From assembly GCF_024124545.1 (NCBI RefSeq), contig NZ_JAMXSF010000014.1:93720-157719 (forward strand): 64,000 nucleotides of DNA, in the 5' to 3' direction. The DNA is from Pseudoalteromonas sp. XMcav2-N (GTDB lineage Bacteria; Pseudomonadota; Gammaproteobacteria; Enterobacterales; Alteromonadaceae). Shown here piece by piece: positions 19,954 to 28,419 of this stretch. The translations under genes and the position numbers were made by a program. Below the pieces are notes generated by a model. It was not told the origin of the DNA, made no database searches, and was given only the letters and a program-made list of their open reading frames with translations. Position 1 is the first letter of the stretch. Every line of letters begins with the position of its first letter.

Positions 19954-20134
19954 GGCACCCTCTGTGTTGTATGTGAGCCGTTTGGCTAACCTGGGCATAG
20001 ATTAGCGCTGAGGGGCCCCGCAAGATTGAAGATTCCTGCCCGGGTTTTGGTATTTTATTGCACACAAGCTGAGTTGACGGCGGACAGAAGGGTGGGCTAG
20101 ATTCACTCTAAGAGTCATCAATGAACACCCCGCC

Positions 20135-21037
20135 ATGCAATCAAAACTGAGGTTTTATAACTTTGAAACCAGCACCTTATCGGATTGTGGTGCGGTACTG
20201 GAGATTGCCTTTTCAAATCATGATCTGGCATGGCCTGGCATATTGGTTGAACAGGGCACGTCTCCCCATTTTTACCCCACCCATGTCTACACGCCTTACT
20301 TTTACTTTGCACTGGCGCTGGAAAGTGACTTGCACTGGCAGGCCGAACAAAACGGACACCTGGCCGACTTACACACCAGCCCAGGCAATATCTGGATCAA
20401 TCCGCCGGGCACGCCCTTTACCCATGCAATTTCAGAGCCTTGCTATTTCGTGATCCTGGCCATCGAATCACAGCATTTTCTGGACCGCTGTCCACTCAGC
20501 CTGGATGGCATTGAATTGCAGTTTCTCAACAATTACAACGTGGTAGATGCCACCATCAAAGGCATCATTGACCTGTTTATGCTTGAGGCAAAAAACAAGG
20601 GCCGCAATGGCAAGGCCTATTTGGACAACCTCGTTGGGCTACTGGCCACCCATTACATTCATAACTACTCCAATTATCAGGATCAGAAAACGGCGCAGGT
20701 CGCGACCTCTAAGTTTGATCAGCAGCAAATTGCTAAAATTGATGACTATATTCAGGCACATATTGGTCAAAGCATTGCGGTAGACGAGCTGGCGGACTTA
20801 CTGGGGTGCAGCAAGTTTTACTTTCTGAGGGAGTTTAAAAAGCACCAGGGGATCACCCCCTATCAGTACATTCTGGATAGGCGCCTGGCACAGGCCAAAG
20901 CGGCATTATTATCCGGGCGTGCCAATATCGCTGCGACCGCTTTAGAGCTGGGCTTTAACGATCAATCTCACTTTACCCGGGCATTTAAAAATCACTTTGG
21001 CATCACACCCGGGCAGTTTATTAAGCAACGCGACTAA
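20135..21037 (+). CDS. AraC-family transcriptional regulator
   Basis: An N-terminal cupin-like sensing domain (about 1-170) precedes a C-terminal double helix-turn-helix. The first HTH has IAVDELADLLGCSKFYFLREF; the second has the signature IAATALELGFNDQSHFTRAFK followed by GITPGQF. It is divergent from the alpha/beta hydrolase/SnoaL operon, which is the likely target. Confidence 0.9.
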   Translation: MQSKLRFYNFETSTLSDCGAVLEIAFSNHDLAWPGILVEQGTSPHFYPTHVYTPYFYFALALESDLHWQAEQNGHLADLHTSPGNIWINPPGTPFTHAISEPCYFVILAIESQHFLDRCPLSLDGIELQFLNNYNVVDATIKGIIDLFMLEAKNKGRNGKAYLDNLVGLLATHYIHNYSNYQDQKTAQVATSKFDQQQIAKIDDYIQAHIGQSIAVDELADLLGCSKFYFLREFKKHQGITPYQYILDRRLAQAKAALLSGRANIAATALELGFNDQSHFTRAFKNHFGITPGQFIKQRD

Positions 21038-21050
21038 CCGGCGTTACCGA

Positions 21051-21911
21051 TCACACACTCGGAGGTAAAAACAGCCTGGGTTGCCAGCCTAATTCGCGGA
21101 TGGCTTTGTCGCTTGAGAACACCTGCTGCAGTGCATAGCCTTCTGTCCAGGTGCCATATATTTGCGCCCACTGCGCCGCTTGTCCGCACACAATCGGTTG
21201 CTCAGACAATGTCTGTAATAAGCTTGCCAGCGGAGCGCTTGGCTCTGCCGATCCTATGTACTCTTCACCTTGCTTGCCGCGCTCAAGTACCAGGCGATAC
21301 AGCTCAGCCAGATTAGTGCGCTCAACCAGTGGCCAGGTTTGCGTTTCGTCCGCCGGTAACACGGGGTGGCCACAGCGCTCTATTTCCCAGCTCAGGATGG
21401 GTGGCAAATAGTGCTCTTCCTCGCACACCACATTGACCGGGCTGACAACACGTAAGTCGATGTTTTCTTTGTCCGATAACCAGGCGATGTTATCCAGCAT
21501 CCACTGAAAATCGGCCACCGAATGCTTTGGCGTGGTTTCGGTGATCACCGCATCATGACTGCCATAGGCCCAGCATCCAGCGGTATAGACAAGTATAAGT
21601 GGCGTAGTGCGTGTTAAGGCATGGTCAGCCACAGCCTGCATCAACGTCGCATCCACCTCGCCCATCTTGTCATCAAAGGTACAGGCGGTATGGATAAACG
21701 CATCACAGCTCGCAAGCTCGCTGAGCCAGGATTGCGGCTCGGTCAGTGATCCAGTCACTGCCGTTGCGCCCAGTTGCACGGCTTTATCAGCGCTTGTTGC
21801 ATTTCTGCATAACACCTTGACCTGATAACCATGTGTGACCAGTTCTCGCACTATGGCACTGCCAATATTGCCTGTTCCGCCAGTCACAAATACCGATTTG
21901 TGTATGCTCAT
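21051..21911 (-). CDS. NAD(P)-dependent epimerase/dehydratase (extended SDR-like)
   Basis: The Rossmann dinucleotide motif VTGGTGNIGSAIV is at residues 9-21. The protein continues as an NmrA/epimerase-like fold with LAELYRLVLERG and a C-terminal segment typical of extended short-chain dehydrogenases. The usual YxxxK pair is not evident; VYTAGCWAYGSHD lies where the active site is expected. The substrate is unknown. It is convergent with the AraC gene, only 13 bases apart. Confidence 0.8.
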   Translation of the reverse strand: MSIHKSVFVTGGTGNIGSAIVRELVTHGYQVKVLCRNATSADKAVQLGATAVTGSLTEPQSWLSELASCDAFIHTACTFDDKMGEVDATLMQAVADHALTRTTPLILVYTAGCWAYGSHDAVITETTPKHSVADFQWMLDNIAWLSDKENIDLRVVSPVNVVCEEEHYLPPILSWEIERCGHPVLPADETQTWPLVERTNLAELYRLVLERGKQGEEYIGSAEPSAPLASLLQTLSEQPIVCGQAAQWAQIYGTWTEGYALQQVFSSDKAIRELGWQPRLFLPPSV

Positions 21912-22011
21912 CTGTTTCTCCTTTCAGATTTAAAAACATACACCCACAGTAGCGCAGTATGTACCCAAATTTCTACACTTTCGTATGAGTAAAAGCGCCC
22001 GCAGCGTTTGC

Positions 22012-22617
22012 TCACGCTACCTGAGATCCGGCCACCGTATCAGAGCGAATTACCCGGCTGGCCCACACAAACGCCAGCGCCAGCAACCCATTGGTATAAA
22101 AGTCCAGCGATAAGCCCACTTCTGCCCCATACAGCATGCCCGCCAGTAACATCAGGCTCCAGCATACAACGGGGATCGACAAAGCCAGGCCCAGAGCGCG
22201 CGAGGCAGGGTCCCGCAGGCTGGCAATCGCATTGCAAATAAAGGCACCGACCATCGCAATCATAAATACGCCTATCAGCGCCTGCATACCAACACCTCTG
22301 GTGGCATCGCCCAGCAGCGCACTGGCGATAACCCAGCAGGCGCCAATGCTCAGCGCGACCAAAGACGACAGAGCAAACCCGGCGCCCCACTTGGCCAGTT
22401 TCGGTGCTCGCGACGCAATTCGAGGGTGCAGTTTATACAACCCCAGGACACTGGATGCGAGTCCGATAATTGCCGGGATCGCGGGCCACAAAATGGACAG
22501 CTGATATCCGGAAAAGTGGCGTGCCCATAAACACAGGGTGTTGATTAACATAAAACCACCGGCAATCAGAAAAAATCGGGCATCCCAGGATGTAGGTGTG
22601 TGCTGAACGTTTTGCAT
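22012..22617 (-). CDS. Polytopic inner-membrane protein, function unknown
   Basis: The start is ATG 22617, with GAGGAAG upstream; an in-frame extension to 22668 is unlikely. Six hydrophobic segments are visible, for example FFLIAGGFMLINTLCLWA, ILWPAIPAIIGLASSVLGLY and ALIGVFMIAMVGAFICNAIA. No family motif is recognised. It is divergent from the SnoaL-like gene at 22979. Confidence 0.7.
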   Translation of the reverse strand: MQNVQHTPTSWDARFFLIAGGFMLINTLCLWARHFSGYQLSILWPAIPAIIGLASSVLGLYKLHPRIASRAPKLAKWGAGFALSSLVALSIGACWVIASALLGDATRGVGMQALIGVFMIAMVGAFICNAIASLRDPASRALGLALSIPVVCWSLMLLAGMLYGAEVGLSLDFYTNGLLALAFVWASRVIRSDTVAGSQVA

Positions 22618-22978
22618 TGTCTTCCTCGCATTGAATGTTATTAACCGTAAACAGGTGAGGTCATACAATGCAAAGAAATGGTCGGTAAGTCGTTTGAATG
22701 GGCCCGTTCGAACTTTTTATTTCAATTACTTTCATAACGTTATACCACTTTCTTCATCCTCTTTATCTCTGTGGCTTATTCAGCGGTGCTTGTCAGGGCG
22801 CAATACAATGCGCCATTACGCACGCTTTAACACCCTGATTGTCACAACCTACGTGCGACATGGGTTACCAAAAAGTACCCTGGTAAGTAATTTGTGCCTT
22901 CTTGCAAAGGTGGTTACTAATAATTACCATGGTTACCAGATGAGACTTAAACCTGAATTTACAACTAAGGAGCACCCC
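22618..22978. promoter_or_regulatory. Divergent intergenic region with repeated GGTTAC motifs
   Basis: About 360 bases lie between the membrane protein and the SnoaL-like gene. At 22861-22946 the motif GGTTAC occurs three times, each near a GTACC or ATTACC half that makes an imperfect inverted repeat (for example GGTTACTAATAATTACC). This suggests a multi-site operator in front of the SnoaL-like gene. The regulator is unknown. Confidence 0.4.
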
Positions 22979-23521
22979 ATGTTGAAAACCCTAAGTGCAG
23001 CATTACTTTTACTGGTCAGTACCGTGACATTTGCCGCAGGCAAAGACGCCCCTAAAATCCACTTTGATGAGTTAAAAAAACCAAGCTGGAGCGAACAGGA
23101 ATTAAGCAATGCACGCCTGGTCACCGACTTTGTACAAAATCTGATGAACAACCACAACTTTGACTATGTGCTAAAACACTACAACGACAGCGCCTATGTG
23201 CAGCACAACCGCAACCTGCCGGATAAAATCCCCGGTCTGGTCGGCTTTTTACAAGAGTTTGTAGAGGATTACCCGGACTACAGCTATGACGTAAAACACA
23301 TCTACGCCGACGGCGACTTCGTGATTTTTCACTCTCACGCCACGCTGGATAAAGATCACCGCGGCAATGACCAAAAAGGCATGAACATCATCGACACCTG
23401 GCGCATCGAAGACGGCCGCATTGTAGAACACTGGGACTCAATCCAGGCTCTGGATCTGTCAATGCGTATTTACTCACTTTTCAGCGGTGGCGACATTCAA
23501 AATGATAATGGCGTGTTTTAA
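22979..23521 (+). CDS. Secreted SnoaL-like protein
   Basis: The start is ATG 22979, with AAGGAG seven bases upstream; the longer upstream frame is not coding. Residues 1-20 are a signal peptide (TLSAALLLLVSTVTFAA). The body matches the SnoaL-like polyketide cyclase-type family: LVTDFVQNLMNNHNFDYVLKHY, AYVQHNRNLPDKIPGLVGF, FVIFHSHATLDKDHRG, IIDTWRIEDGRIVEHWDSIQ. The last motif is very typical. The product should be periplasmic; the substrate is unknown. Confidence 0.85.
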   Translation: MLKTLSAALLLLVSTVTFAAGKDAPKIHFDELKKPSWSEQELSNARLVTDFVQNLMNNHNFDYVLKHYNDSAYVQHNRNLPDKIPGLVGFLQEFVEDYPDYSYDVKHIYADGDFVIFHSHATLDKDHRGNDQKGMNIIDTWRIEDGRIVEHWDSIQALDLSMRIYSLFSGGDIQNDNGVF

Positions 23522-23928
23522 TGAAGAGTTTTGATGGGGTGAGTGTGGAGTAAGCACTGTCGTTTTATGTCAGCTTTAACGTTCAGAGTGAAATGACGCA
23601 GCCCGACAAAAGGCACTGACTTACAAATACAAAAAGCCGCTCACAATGGTTTTATCAGCCTGAGCGGTTCTTTGCGCTTAAAATTCGGGGATCCAGCAGC
23701 GTGCAATCTCGCCAAATAACGGTTTATATTTACTACCGCTGCCCCTCACCGACTATTGCCTTTAGAACAGAACCTGCGTACTTATAAAGCACGTTAACTC
23801 TCACCACCTTGTTGATAAAAATTATTGTTCTATATAACACCAGAATAGGCGCTGATTCTTTGTAGAATCTGCGCCAAAATAAACAAAGCGGTCGTATTAA
23901 CTGTTTACCGTTCGAAGGCTAATAGACG
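23522..23928. other. Intergenic between convergent genes, with one hairpin
   Basis: No gene is seen. AGCCGCTCA at 23635-23643 pairs with TGAGCGGTT at 23661-23669 (one G-T pair), followed by a short T-rich stretch. It may end transcription of the SnoaL-like gene. Confidence 0.45.
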
Positions 23929-24726
23929 TTAGTCCAACAATTTAGGAGTTTTGCCAGTAAAATCAATCCATGAGTTAGTGCCTAAGAGCTCTGCGCCTTC
24001 AACACTTGGATCTTCATATCGCATTACGAAGTTTTTTGGGCCATGCGCATAGGCTACTACAAGTCCATATTCAGAATCCAAGTAACCGCCATGTGGCACT
24101 AAACCAGGGTAACTAATTCTCCATGCTTGTCCGCCAATGCCTACGTGACCTAATGTTAATTTACCGACTACATTATCAGGTAGTAAGAAAAACCATGTCC
24201 ACGGGCCACCCGAAACAATCGTCATAACTTCATCAATGCCAACGCCACTTTCTGAGCTATTTACGTGAAGCCTGCCAAATTTATCTTGCAGGAATGCCAT
24301 AACCTCAGGTGTCATTGCTTTCATATCATAAACTTTTGGGTACGGCGCTACACCAACTTCAGATGTTGATAAAAAGCCACCCCGATGCATCTCAGGTTTA
24401 CGACCTGCTTTCTCAATTTGCTCTAGCAATTGTCCCCGGTGTAATGAGAAAATAGAAAGTAGCTTTTCGCTTTCGGCGTCAGTAATTGCTCGTGTTCTTG
24501 ACGCTTCAAGTATTGGAGTTGCTTCTTTTGGCAACGGTAAGGTACTGACACGCACTCCCGCAGATTTTAATACCGCATTTACCTTGTCTACGCCTGTCGT
24601 TGCTTTTCTGCCATCACTATAAGAAAGTGTCAGCTGACCTTGTGTTGAAACTGTATTTGCAACACTTTGGGCTGCCGCTCCAGTAGATATCACCGTAATA
24701 AATACCAGGTTAAGTAATTTTTTCAT
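23929..24726 (-). CDS. Secreted protein of unknown function
   Basis: This 265-residue protein has a clear signal peptide (LLNLVFITVISTGAAAQSVA) and no family I recognise. The mature part has a helical first half (DAESEKLLSIFSLHRGQLLEQI). The second half is rich in Gly and aromatic residues (GGPWTWFFLLPDN, HVGIGGQAWRISYPG). Base use is more AT-rich than the genes to its left. Its upstream region contains a TACTTTAAGTA palindrome also found, with one change, in front of the LysR gene next door. That suggests control by this LysR protein. Confidence 0.6.
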   Translation of the reverse strand: MKKLLNLVFITVISTGAAAQSVANTVSTQGQLTLSYSDGRKATTGVDKVNAVLKSAGVRVSTLPLPKEATPILEASRTRAITDAESEKLLSIFSLHRGQLLEQIEKAGRKPEMHRGGFLSTSEVGVAPYPKVYDMKAMTPEVMAFLQDKFGRLHVNSSESGVGIDEVMTIVSGGPWTWFFLLPDNVVGKLTLGHVGIGGQAWRISYPGLVPHGGYLDSEYGLVVAYAHGPKNFVMRYEDPSVEGAELLGTNSWIDFTGKTPKLLD

Positions 24727-25095
24727 GACTCTCTTCTCCTCGGGCAGATTTTAATGTCTTCATTTGTCTAGCTTGATTAACGAAGCTAAGTCTACGGCAC
24801 ATAAGATAATTGAAAAACATCAACTCAGTGAACTTACTGTCTACTTTAAGTAAACAAATCAGTCAAAAATCAAACTAAAGAACACTAAATAAGAAACATT
24901 CATATGTAAGAGTGCTATCGCGTTTTGAATCAAAATATTGTTCATCAGCAGATAAAGGCAGGTTACACAAATCCCCTCAAGAAACGTTCAAGCTCCTCAG
25001 TAGGCCGTTCGATTACCCGAATATAAAGAAGGTTGTTTATGAAAAATTTAAAATACCATCTCTTATCATTACAGGTGACTTTCTTAGTGGCTGGC
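24727..25095. promoter_or_regulatory. Upstream region of the secreted protein gene with candidate LysR site
   Basis: No gene is supported here; a 63-codon plus-strand frame at 24912-25103 lacks a start signal. TACTTTAAGTA at 24842-24852 is a perfect odd palindrome. It matches the core of the palindrome at 26015-26041 in front of the LysR gene. Confidence 0.4.
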
Positions 25096-25986
25096 TCATT
25101 TAGCAAAGTAGTCGATTAGGAAGTCAATAAACGTGCGTACCTTTTGAGATTGCGCTTTGTGATAAGGGTAAATGGCATAAAGTGCATGCGTTTCTGCTTG
25201 CCATTGTGGTAATAGCTTAACCAACTCTCCTGATTTTAATTCTTCATCAACAAAAATCTCAGGGGTAAGCGCAATGCCAAGCCCTGCAATAACGGCCTGC
25301 TTTAAGGCGAGACCATTATTAACAACATAAGAGCCTGAAGTTAAGTCGATTGACTTCTTTTCATCATGTTGTCGAAATACCCAATGTCTGGGGGATGATG
25401 ACAAGCTATAGATTAAGCAATTATGTTGGCTGAGATCGTCAGGGGATGATAACGCATCGGCTCGTTCAATATACTTTGGCGAGGCACACAGAACACGTTT
25501 CATATCGAGCAGTTTTCGCGATTTTAGACTAGAGTTTTGTAGCGCTCCTCCGCCACGAATGGCAACATCTAAACCTTGTTCAACAAGATCTACGTAGTGA
25601 TCACTCAATATCACTTCAATAGAAATTTCTGGATGTAATTGCATAAAATCGCATATTGCAGGATTTAATTTCAAGATCCCCATAGACATGGGAACACTGA
25701 CTTTAATTAAGCCACTGAGTTGGTGTGAAGACTCTATAATAGAGAGATCTGCGTGTGATAACTCATCTAAGATAGTACGCACATGATCATAATAGCGTTG
25801 CCCATTTTCAGTGATATGCATTCTTCTGGTGGTGCGATTGATTAAAGGGCTTTTAAGGTAGTCTTCTAATTCATTGATGTTTTTACTGATGGCGGCCTTG
25901 GACAGCCCCATATCTTCAGCAGCCGCTTTAAAGCTACCTAATTCAATAACACGACGAAAAACAGTGATAGCTCTTAATTTATCCAT
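25096..25986 (-). CDS. LysR-family transcriptional regulator
   Basis: The N-terminal winged helix has the LysR pattern ITVFRRVIELGSFKAAAEDMGLSKAAISKNINELEDYL (residues 8-45, shown only as the family signature region). The effector domain follows from about residue 90. AMRGGG-like (VAIRGGGALQNSSL) and LGIALTPEIFV segments resemble the AphB/CrgA-like subgroup. It lies upstream of a secreted protein gene on the same strand and has a 27-bp palindrome at its own promoter, consistent with autoregulation. Confidence 0.92.
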   Translation of the reverse strand: MDKLRAITVFRRVIELGSFKAAAEDMGLSKAAISKNINELEDYLKSPLINRTTRRMHITENGQRYYDHVRTILDELSHADLSIIESSHQLSGLIKVSVPMSMGILKLNPAICDFMQLHPEISIEVILSDHYVDLVEQGLDVAIRGGGALQNSSLKSRKLLDMKRVLCASPKYIERADALSSPDDLSQHNCLIYSLSSSPRHWVFRQHDEKKSIDLTSGSYVVNNGLALKQAVIAGLGIALTPEIFVDEELKSGELVKLLPQWQAETHALYAIYPYHKAQSQKVRTFIDFLIDYFAK

Positions 25987-26014
25987 GCTTGCCTCACAAC
26001 CATATAAAAGAAAA

Positions 26015-26041
26015 CTATAGTTTACTTAAAGTAAATTATAG
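26015..26041. promoter_or_regulatory. 27-bp palindrome upstream of the LysR gene
   Basis: CTATAG-TTTACTTAAAGTAAA-TTATAG has a 15-bp perfect odd palindrome at its centre, extended by near-matching arms. Its core TACTTAAAGTA matches TACTTTAAGTA in front of the secreted protein gene. This is a candidate operator for the LysR protein. Confidence 0.5.
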
Positions 26042-26103
26042 CATCACTAAAGCGACTTTTATCCACTAAGCAACGTCAACTATAGTTAGTGTAAGTTAAA
26101 ACT

Positions 26104-26146
26104 AAAAAACCGCTCTAAGTGGCGACAACAGCCAGAGCGGTTTTTT
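26104..26146 (-). terminator. Strong rho-independent terminator
   Basis: AAAAAACCGCTCT at 26104-26116 pairs exactly with AGAGCGGTTTTTT at 26134-26146. On the minus strand it follows the membrane protein gene that ends at 26184 and runs into a T tract. It could also work on the plus strand. Confidence 0.85.
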
Positions 26147-26183
26147 GCTATTTAATTTTCTGAAAAACAACGATTAACTTTAA

Positions 26184-26756
26184 TTACTGGCGCTGCCCTT
26201 CTCCCACCTTATCTTTTGAATAAAACCCGCGCACCGCGTCTATCGTCAAAGACATAATTGCCAGAACAGCAAACAGCGTAAGCACTAACTTAATGGGCTC
26301 GTATGCGTTGTAAATAAACATGGGGTTGAATTCGGTGAATTTTCTGATCTCACGTTCTATCAATGCCAAGATGTTTACCAGGACAGAAACTGACAAAATC
26401 AGCACATACATCAGCTCGTTCGACGTCATCTTAAAGTTAGACAGGCACTCTTTGGCAAACTGGCTCAACGCGCCCAGCCTGAGCCCAGCCACAACCGAAG
26501 CCACAGCGTGACGTTTTACAATCAACAGAATAAGTGCCGCATCCTGAACACTCATAATCAAGTAGAACCAGCCCTCGGTTGTCAGTGCCCAGCCATAAAT
26601 TAATATACCAATAGTTCTGGCCAGCAAAATACTGCATGCCACCCATCTGACATTGGGGCTATTGCGACTGGCAAACACGGCTAAGACGAGCGAAAACCAT
26701 ATGAATATATTCATCAAGTGGTTATGGTCAACGACTATGTGAGATAAAACGTCCAT
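26184..26756 (-). CDS. Multi-pass membrane protein next to a Gly-rich peptide gene
   Basis: The 190-residue protein has about five hydrophobic helices (for example NIFIWFSLVLAVFA, YLIMSVQDAALILLIV, YVLILSVSVLVNILALI). GGA lies five bases before the ATG. No family is recognised. It is the last gene of a probable minus-strand operon of XRE regulator, short peptide and membrane protein, and ends at a strong terminator. An immunity or transport role for the peptide is possible, but only by position. Confidence 0.65.
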   Translation of the reverse strand: MDVLSHIVVDHNHLMNIFIWFSLVLAVFASRNSPNVRWVACSILLARTIGILIYGWALTTEGWFYLIMSVQDAALILLIVKRHAVASVVAGLRLGALSQFAKECLSNFKMTSNELMYVLILSVSVLVNILALIEREIRKFTEFNPMFIYNAYEPIKLVLTLFAVLAIMSLTIDAVRGFYSKDKVGEGQRQ

Positions 26757-26770
26757 ATAAATCCAGGAAA

Positions 26771-26932
26771 TTAGTTAGACTTTTTTTGCCCTTTCAGAAT
26801 TTCAGGGTTGATAGGTGCAGCGGTTGGATCCACCTGACCACCGCCTCCGGCAACGCCACCCGCGCCTGTTACGGCTTTTAAACTCAGAGCATTAAGTGTC
26901 GTTAAGTGGCTTCTTTTGCTTATGTTTTTCAT
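26771..26932 (-). CDS. Short Gly-rich peptide with bacteriocin-like GG segment
   Basis: The start is ATG 26932, with AAGGA upstream; a longer frame to 26977 lacks a binding site. The 53-residue peptide has a basic N-terminus (MKNISKRSHLTTLNALSLK), then AVTGAGGVAGGGGQV, and a Pro/Lys-rich tail. The first part resembles double-glycine leader peptides of exported peptides. No Cys is present. It lies 14 bases before the membrane protein gene. It could be a bacteriocin-like or signalling peptide, or the precursor of another natural product; no family can be named. Confidence 0.5.
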   Translation of the reverse strand: MKNISKRSHLTTLNALSLKAVTGAGGVAGGGGQVDPTAAPINPEILKGQKKSN

Positions 26933-27001
26933 ATTATTCCTTAATTGTCGAGTGAATTTACGTTTTGAGTGTAACAAGTGAATAACAGTGAAAGAAGTGC
27001 C

Positions 27002-27250
27002 TCATTCAGAAATACCTAAATCTTTACTCACCTCTTCCTCTTGCTGTTTCTTCTGAGGCAAAAGCGACCGCGGATTAAGGCCACAAACTATGTACATCCT
27101 GATGAGCTGCGGCAAATCTGGTGCTGTTTTCCCACTCTCCCAGTTATACACCGTTTGTTTTGACACACCCAATTTCTTTGCAAACTGTATCACACTGTAA
27201 GGCCCAGAAAGCCTTAGCTGCTGAACCAGATGTTTTGAATCGAGAGTCAA
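27002..27250 (-). CDS. Small XRE-type helix-turn-helix regulator
   Basis: The TTG start at 27250 has AAGGA eight bases upstream. The 82-residue protein is almost entirely a Cro/CI HTH: VIQFAKKLGVSKQTVYNWESGKTAPDLPQL. It lies directly upstream of the short Gly-rich peptide on the same strand and probably controls this operon. A second XRE gene is divergent from it. Confidence 0.8.
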   Translation of the reverse strand: MTLDSKHLVQQLRLSGPYSVIQFAKKLGVSKQTVYNWESGKTAPDLPQLIRMYIVCGLNPRSLLPQKKQQEEEVSKDLGISE

Positions 27251-27442
27251 TTTTCTATCCTTGGTTTTCTACCTCACGTACGCGCAGCACAAAGGTGCCC
27301 AATCTAAACAACCACAAATGTTAATGATAAGAAAAATAAAAGTATATTGTCAAACCTATTGGACTCGCATTCCGGTAGCATAACTTTGAATCATAAATAA
27401 CCAGCTACCTTTATTAAACCGGTTGATCTAAAAGGGAAAGGA

Positions 27443-27706
27443 ATGAAAAACAACGCGCATACTAGGAATCAAAAGGTCAACCGCATGCTAAGAGCGTTAC
27501 AGGCAAACCTACGCAACCTAAGACGGGACCATAAACTCTCACAAGCCCAGCTGGCCGCCAAACTGAATGTGGACCAATCCACCATCAGCAACTTCGAATC
27601 CGGCAGATCCGTGATGACCATAGAGCAGATTTATCATCTTCACCTCATGTTCGGTGAAGACTTCAACTGCCCATGCATTGATTTTATTTTGGGGCGGGAT
27701 GAGTGA
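27443..27706 (+). CDS. Small XRE-type helix-turn-helix regulator
   Basis: AAAGGGAAAGGA directly precedes the ATG. The HTH region is LRNLRRDHKLSQAQLAAKLNVDQSTISNFESGR (about residues 22-54, the standard Cro/CI pattern). The C-terminus is short and has two Cys (NCPC). It overlaps the next gene by eight bases. Confidence 0.82.
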   Translation: MKNNAHTRNQKVNRMLRALQANLRNLRRDHKLSQAQLAAKLNVDQSTISNFESGRSVMTIEQIYHLHLMFGEDFNCPCIDFILGRDE

Positions 27707-28034
27707 AAAGGATACAAGCTACACTTGCTCGACTTCTACTTTTGTAAGTCGCTCATTCAGAGTCAAAAACTGCTCTTTAGTAATATGCATCGGCGCAGTT
27801 TCCTTCAGTATTGAACTAATTGAGTCTTATGCGACCAGTTCTCAAAAGCAAACACCAAAACTAAACTTTAAAAGTAAAACGTATCACTATTGGCGTGATT
27901 ACATCAAGCCCTTATTGCCAAGAGGCAACATTCAGCTGCGATTTTACGAGGATGCAGCTGAGCAGTGGAACAGCACTCACATAACAGCAGTAAAGGGCGA
28001 GCTAATAGGTAGTAGTGAGTGGGAAAGTGTGTGA
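27699..28034 (+). CDS. Hypothetical protein coupled to the XRE regulator
   Basis: The start ATG at 27699 overlaps the XRE stop, so translation is probably coupled. The 111-residue product is not recognised. It has a Ser/Thr/Cys-rich start, a hydrophobic stretch (LVICIGAVSFSIELI) and a polar tail with an aromatic motif (YHYWRDYIKPLLPRG). It may be a partner of the regulator. Confidence 0.5.
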   Translation: MSEKDTSYTCSTSTFVSRSFRVKNCSLVICIGAVSFSIELIESYATSSQKQTPKLNFKSKTYHYWRDYIKPLLPRGNIQLRFYEDAAEQWNSTHITAVKGELIGSSEWESV

Positions 28035-28419
28035 GATACCATCAACACTCACTCGCGGAAACAGCAATGTACAGGTACAAACAGGTAATGGGTGACAAGC
28101 TGGTCAGTCGTGGATTTAATCAATAGCATACTGAAGTGATGATCAAGTTGAAGTTCTCAATAAAGTCAATGCCAAGCATGCCCAAAGCTCAGAGAAACAG
28201 CTGAAGTCGCGGAATTGCCTAATCTATATGGATTTGTTCGGCAAAGCCGGATGCTATTGAACATTGGAGCAACGCACTAGATCATGCCTTTTTAAGAACC
28301 GGTCCTAAAAAGCTTGAGGATCGCTTTCATCAAAGCTCAAAAATATAGATTATACTAATCCGAGGTGGTTACAAATCAAATAATTTGTTATAAATGAAGA
28401 AAAAGAAAGGAAAATGTAA
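28035..28419. other. Intergenic upstream of the TIR/deazaguanine operon
   Basis: About 385 bases without a gene. Base composition falls sharply to AT-rich across it, which marks a boundary. AAAGAAAGGAAA precedes the first gene. No insertion-sequence end or direct repeat is evident. Confidence 0.5.

Noticed and set aside
24912..25103. 63-codon open frame
   Set aside because: No ribosome binding site, and it overlaps the end of the LysR gene on the other strand.
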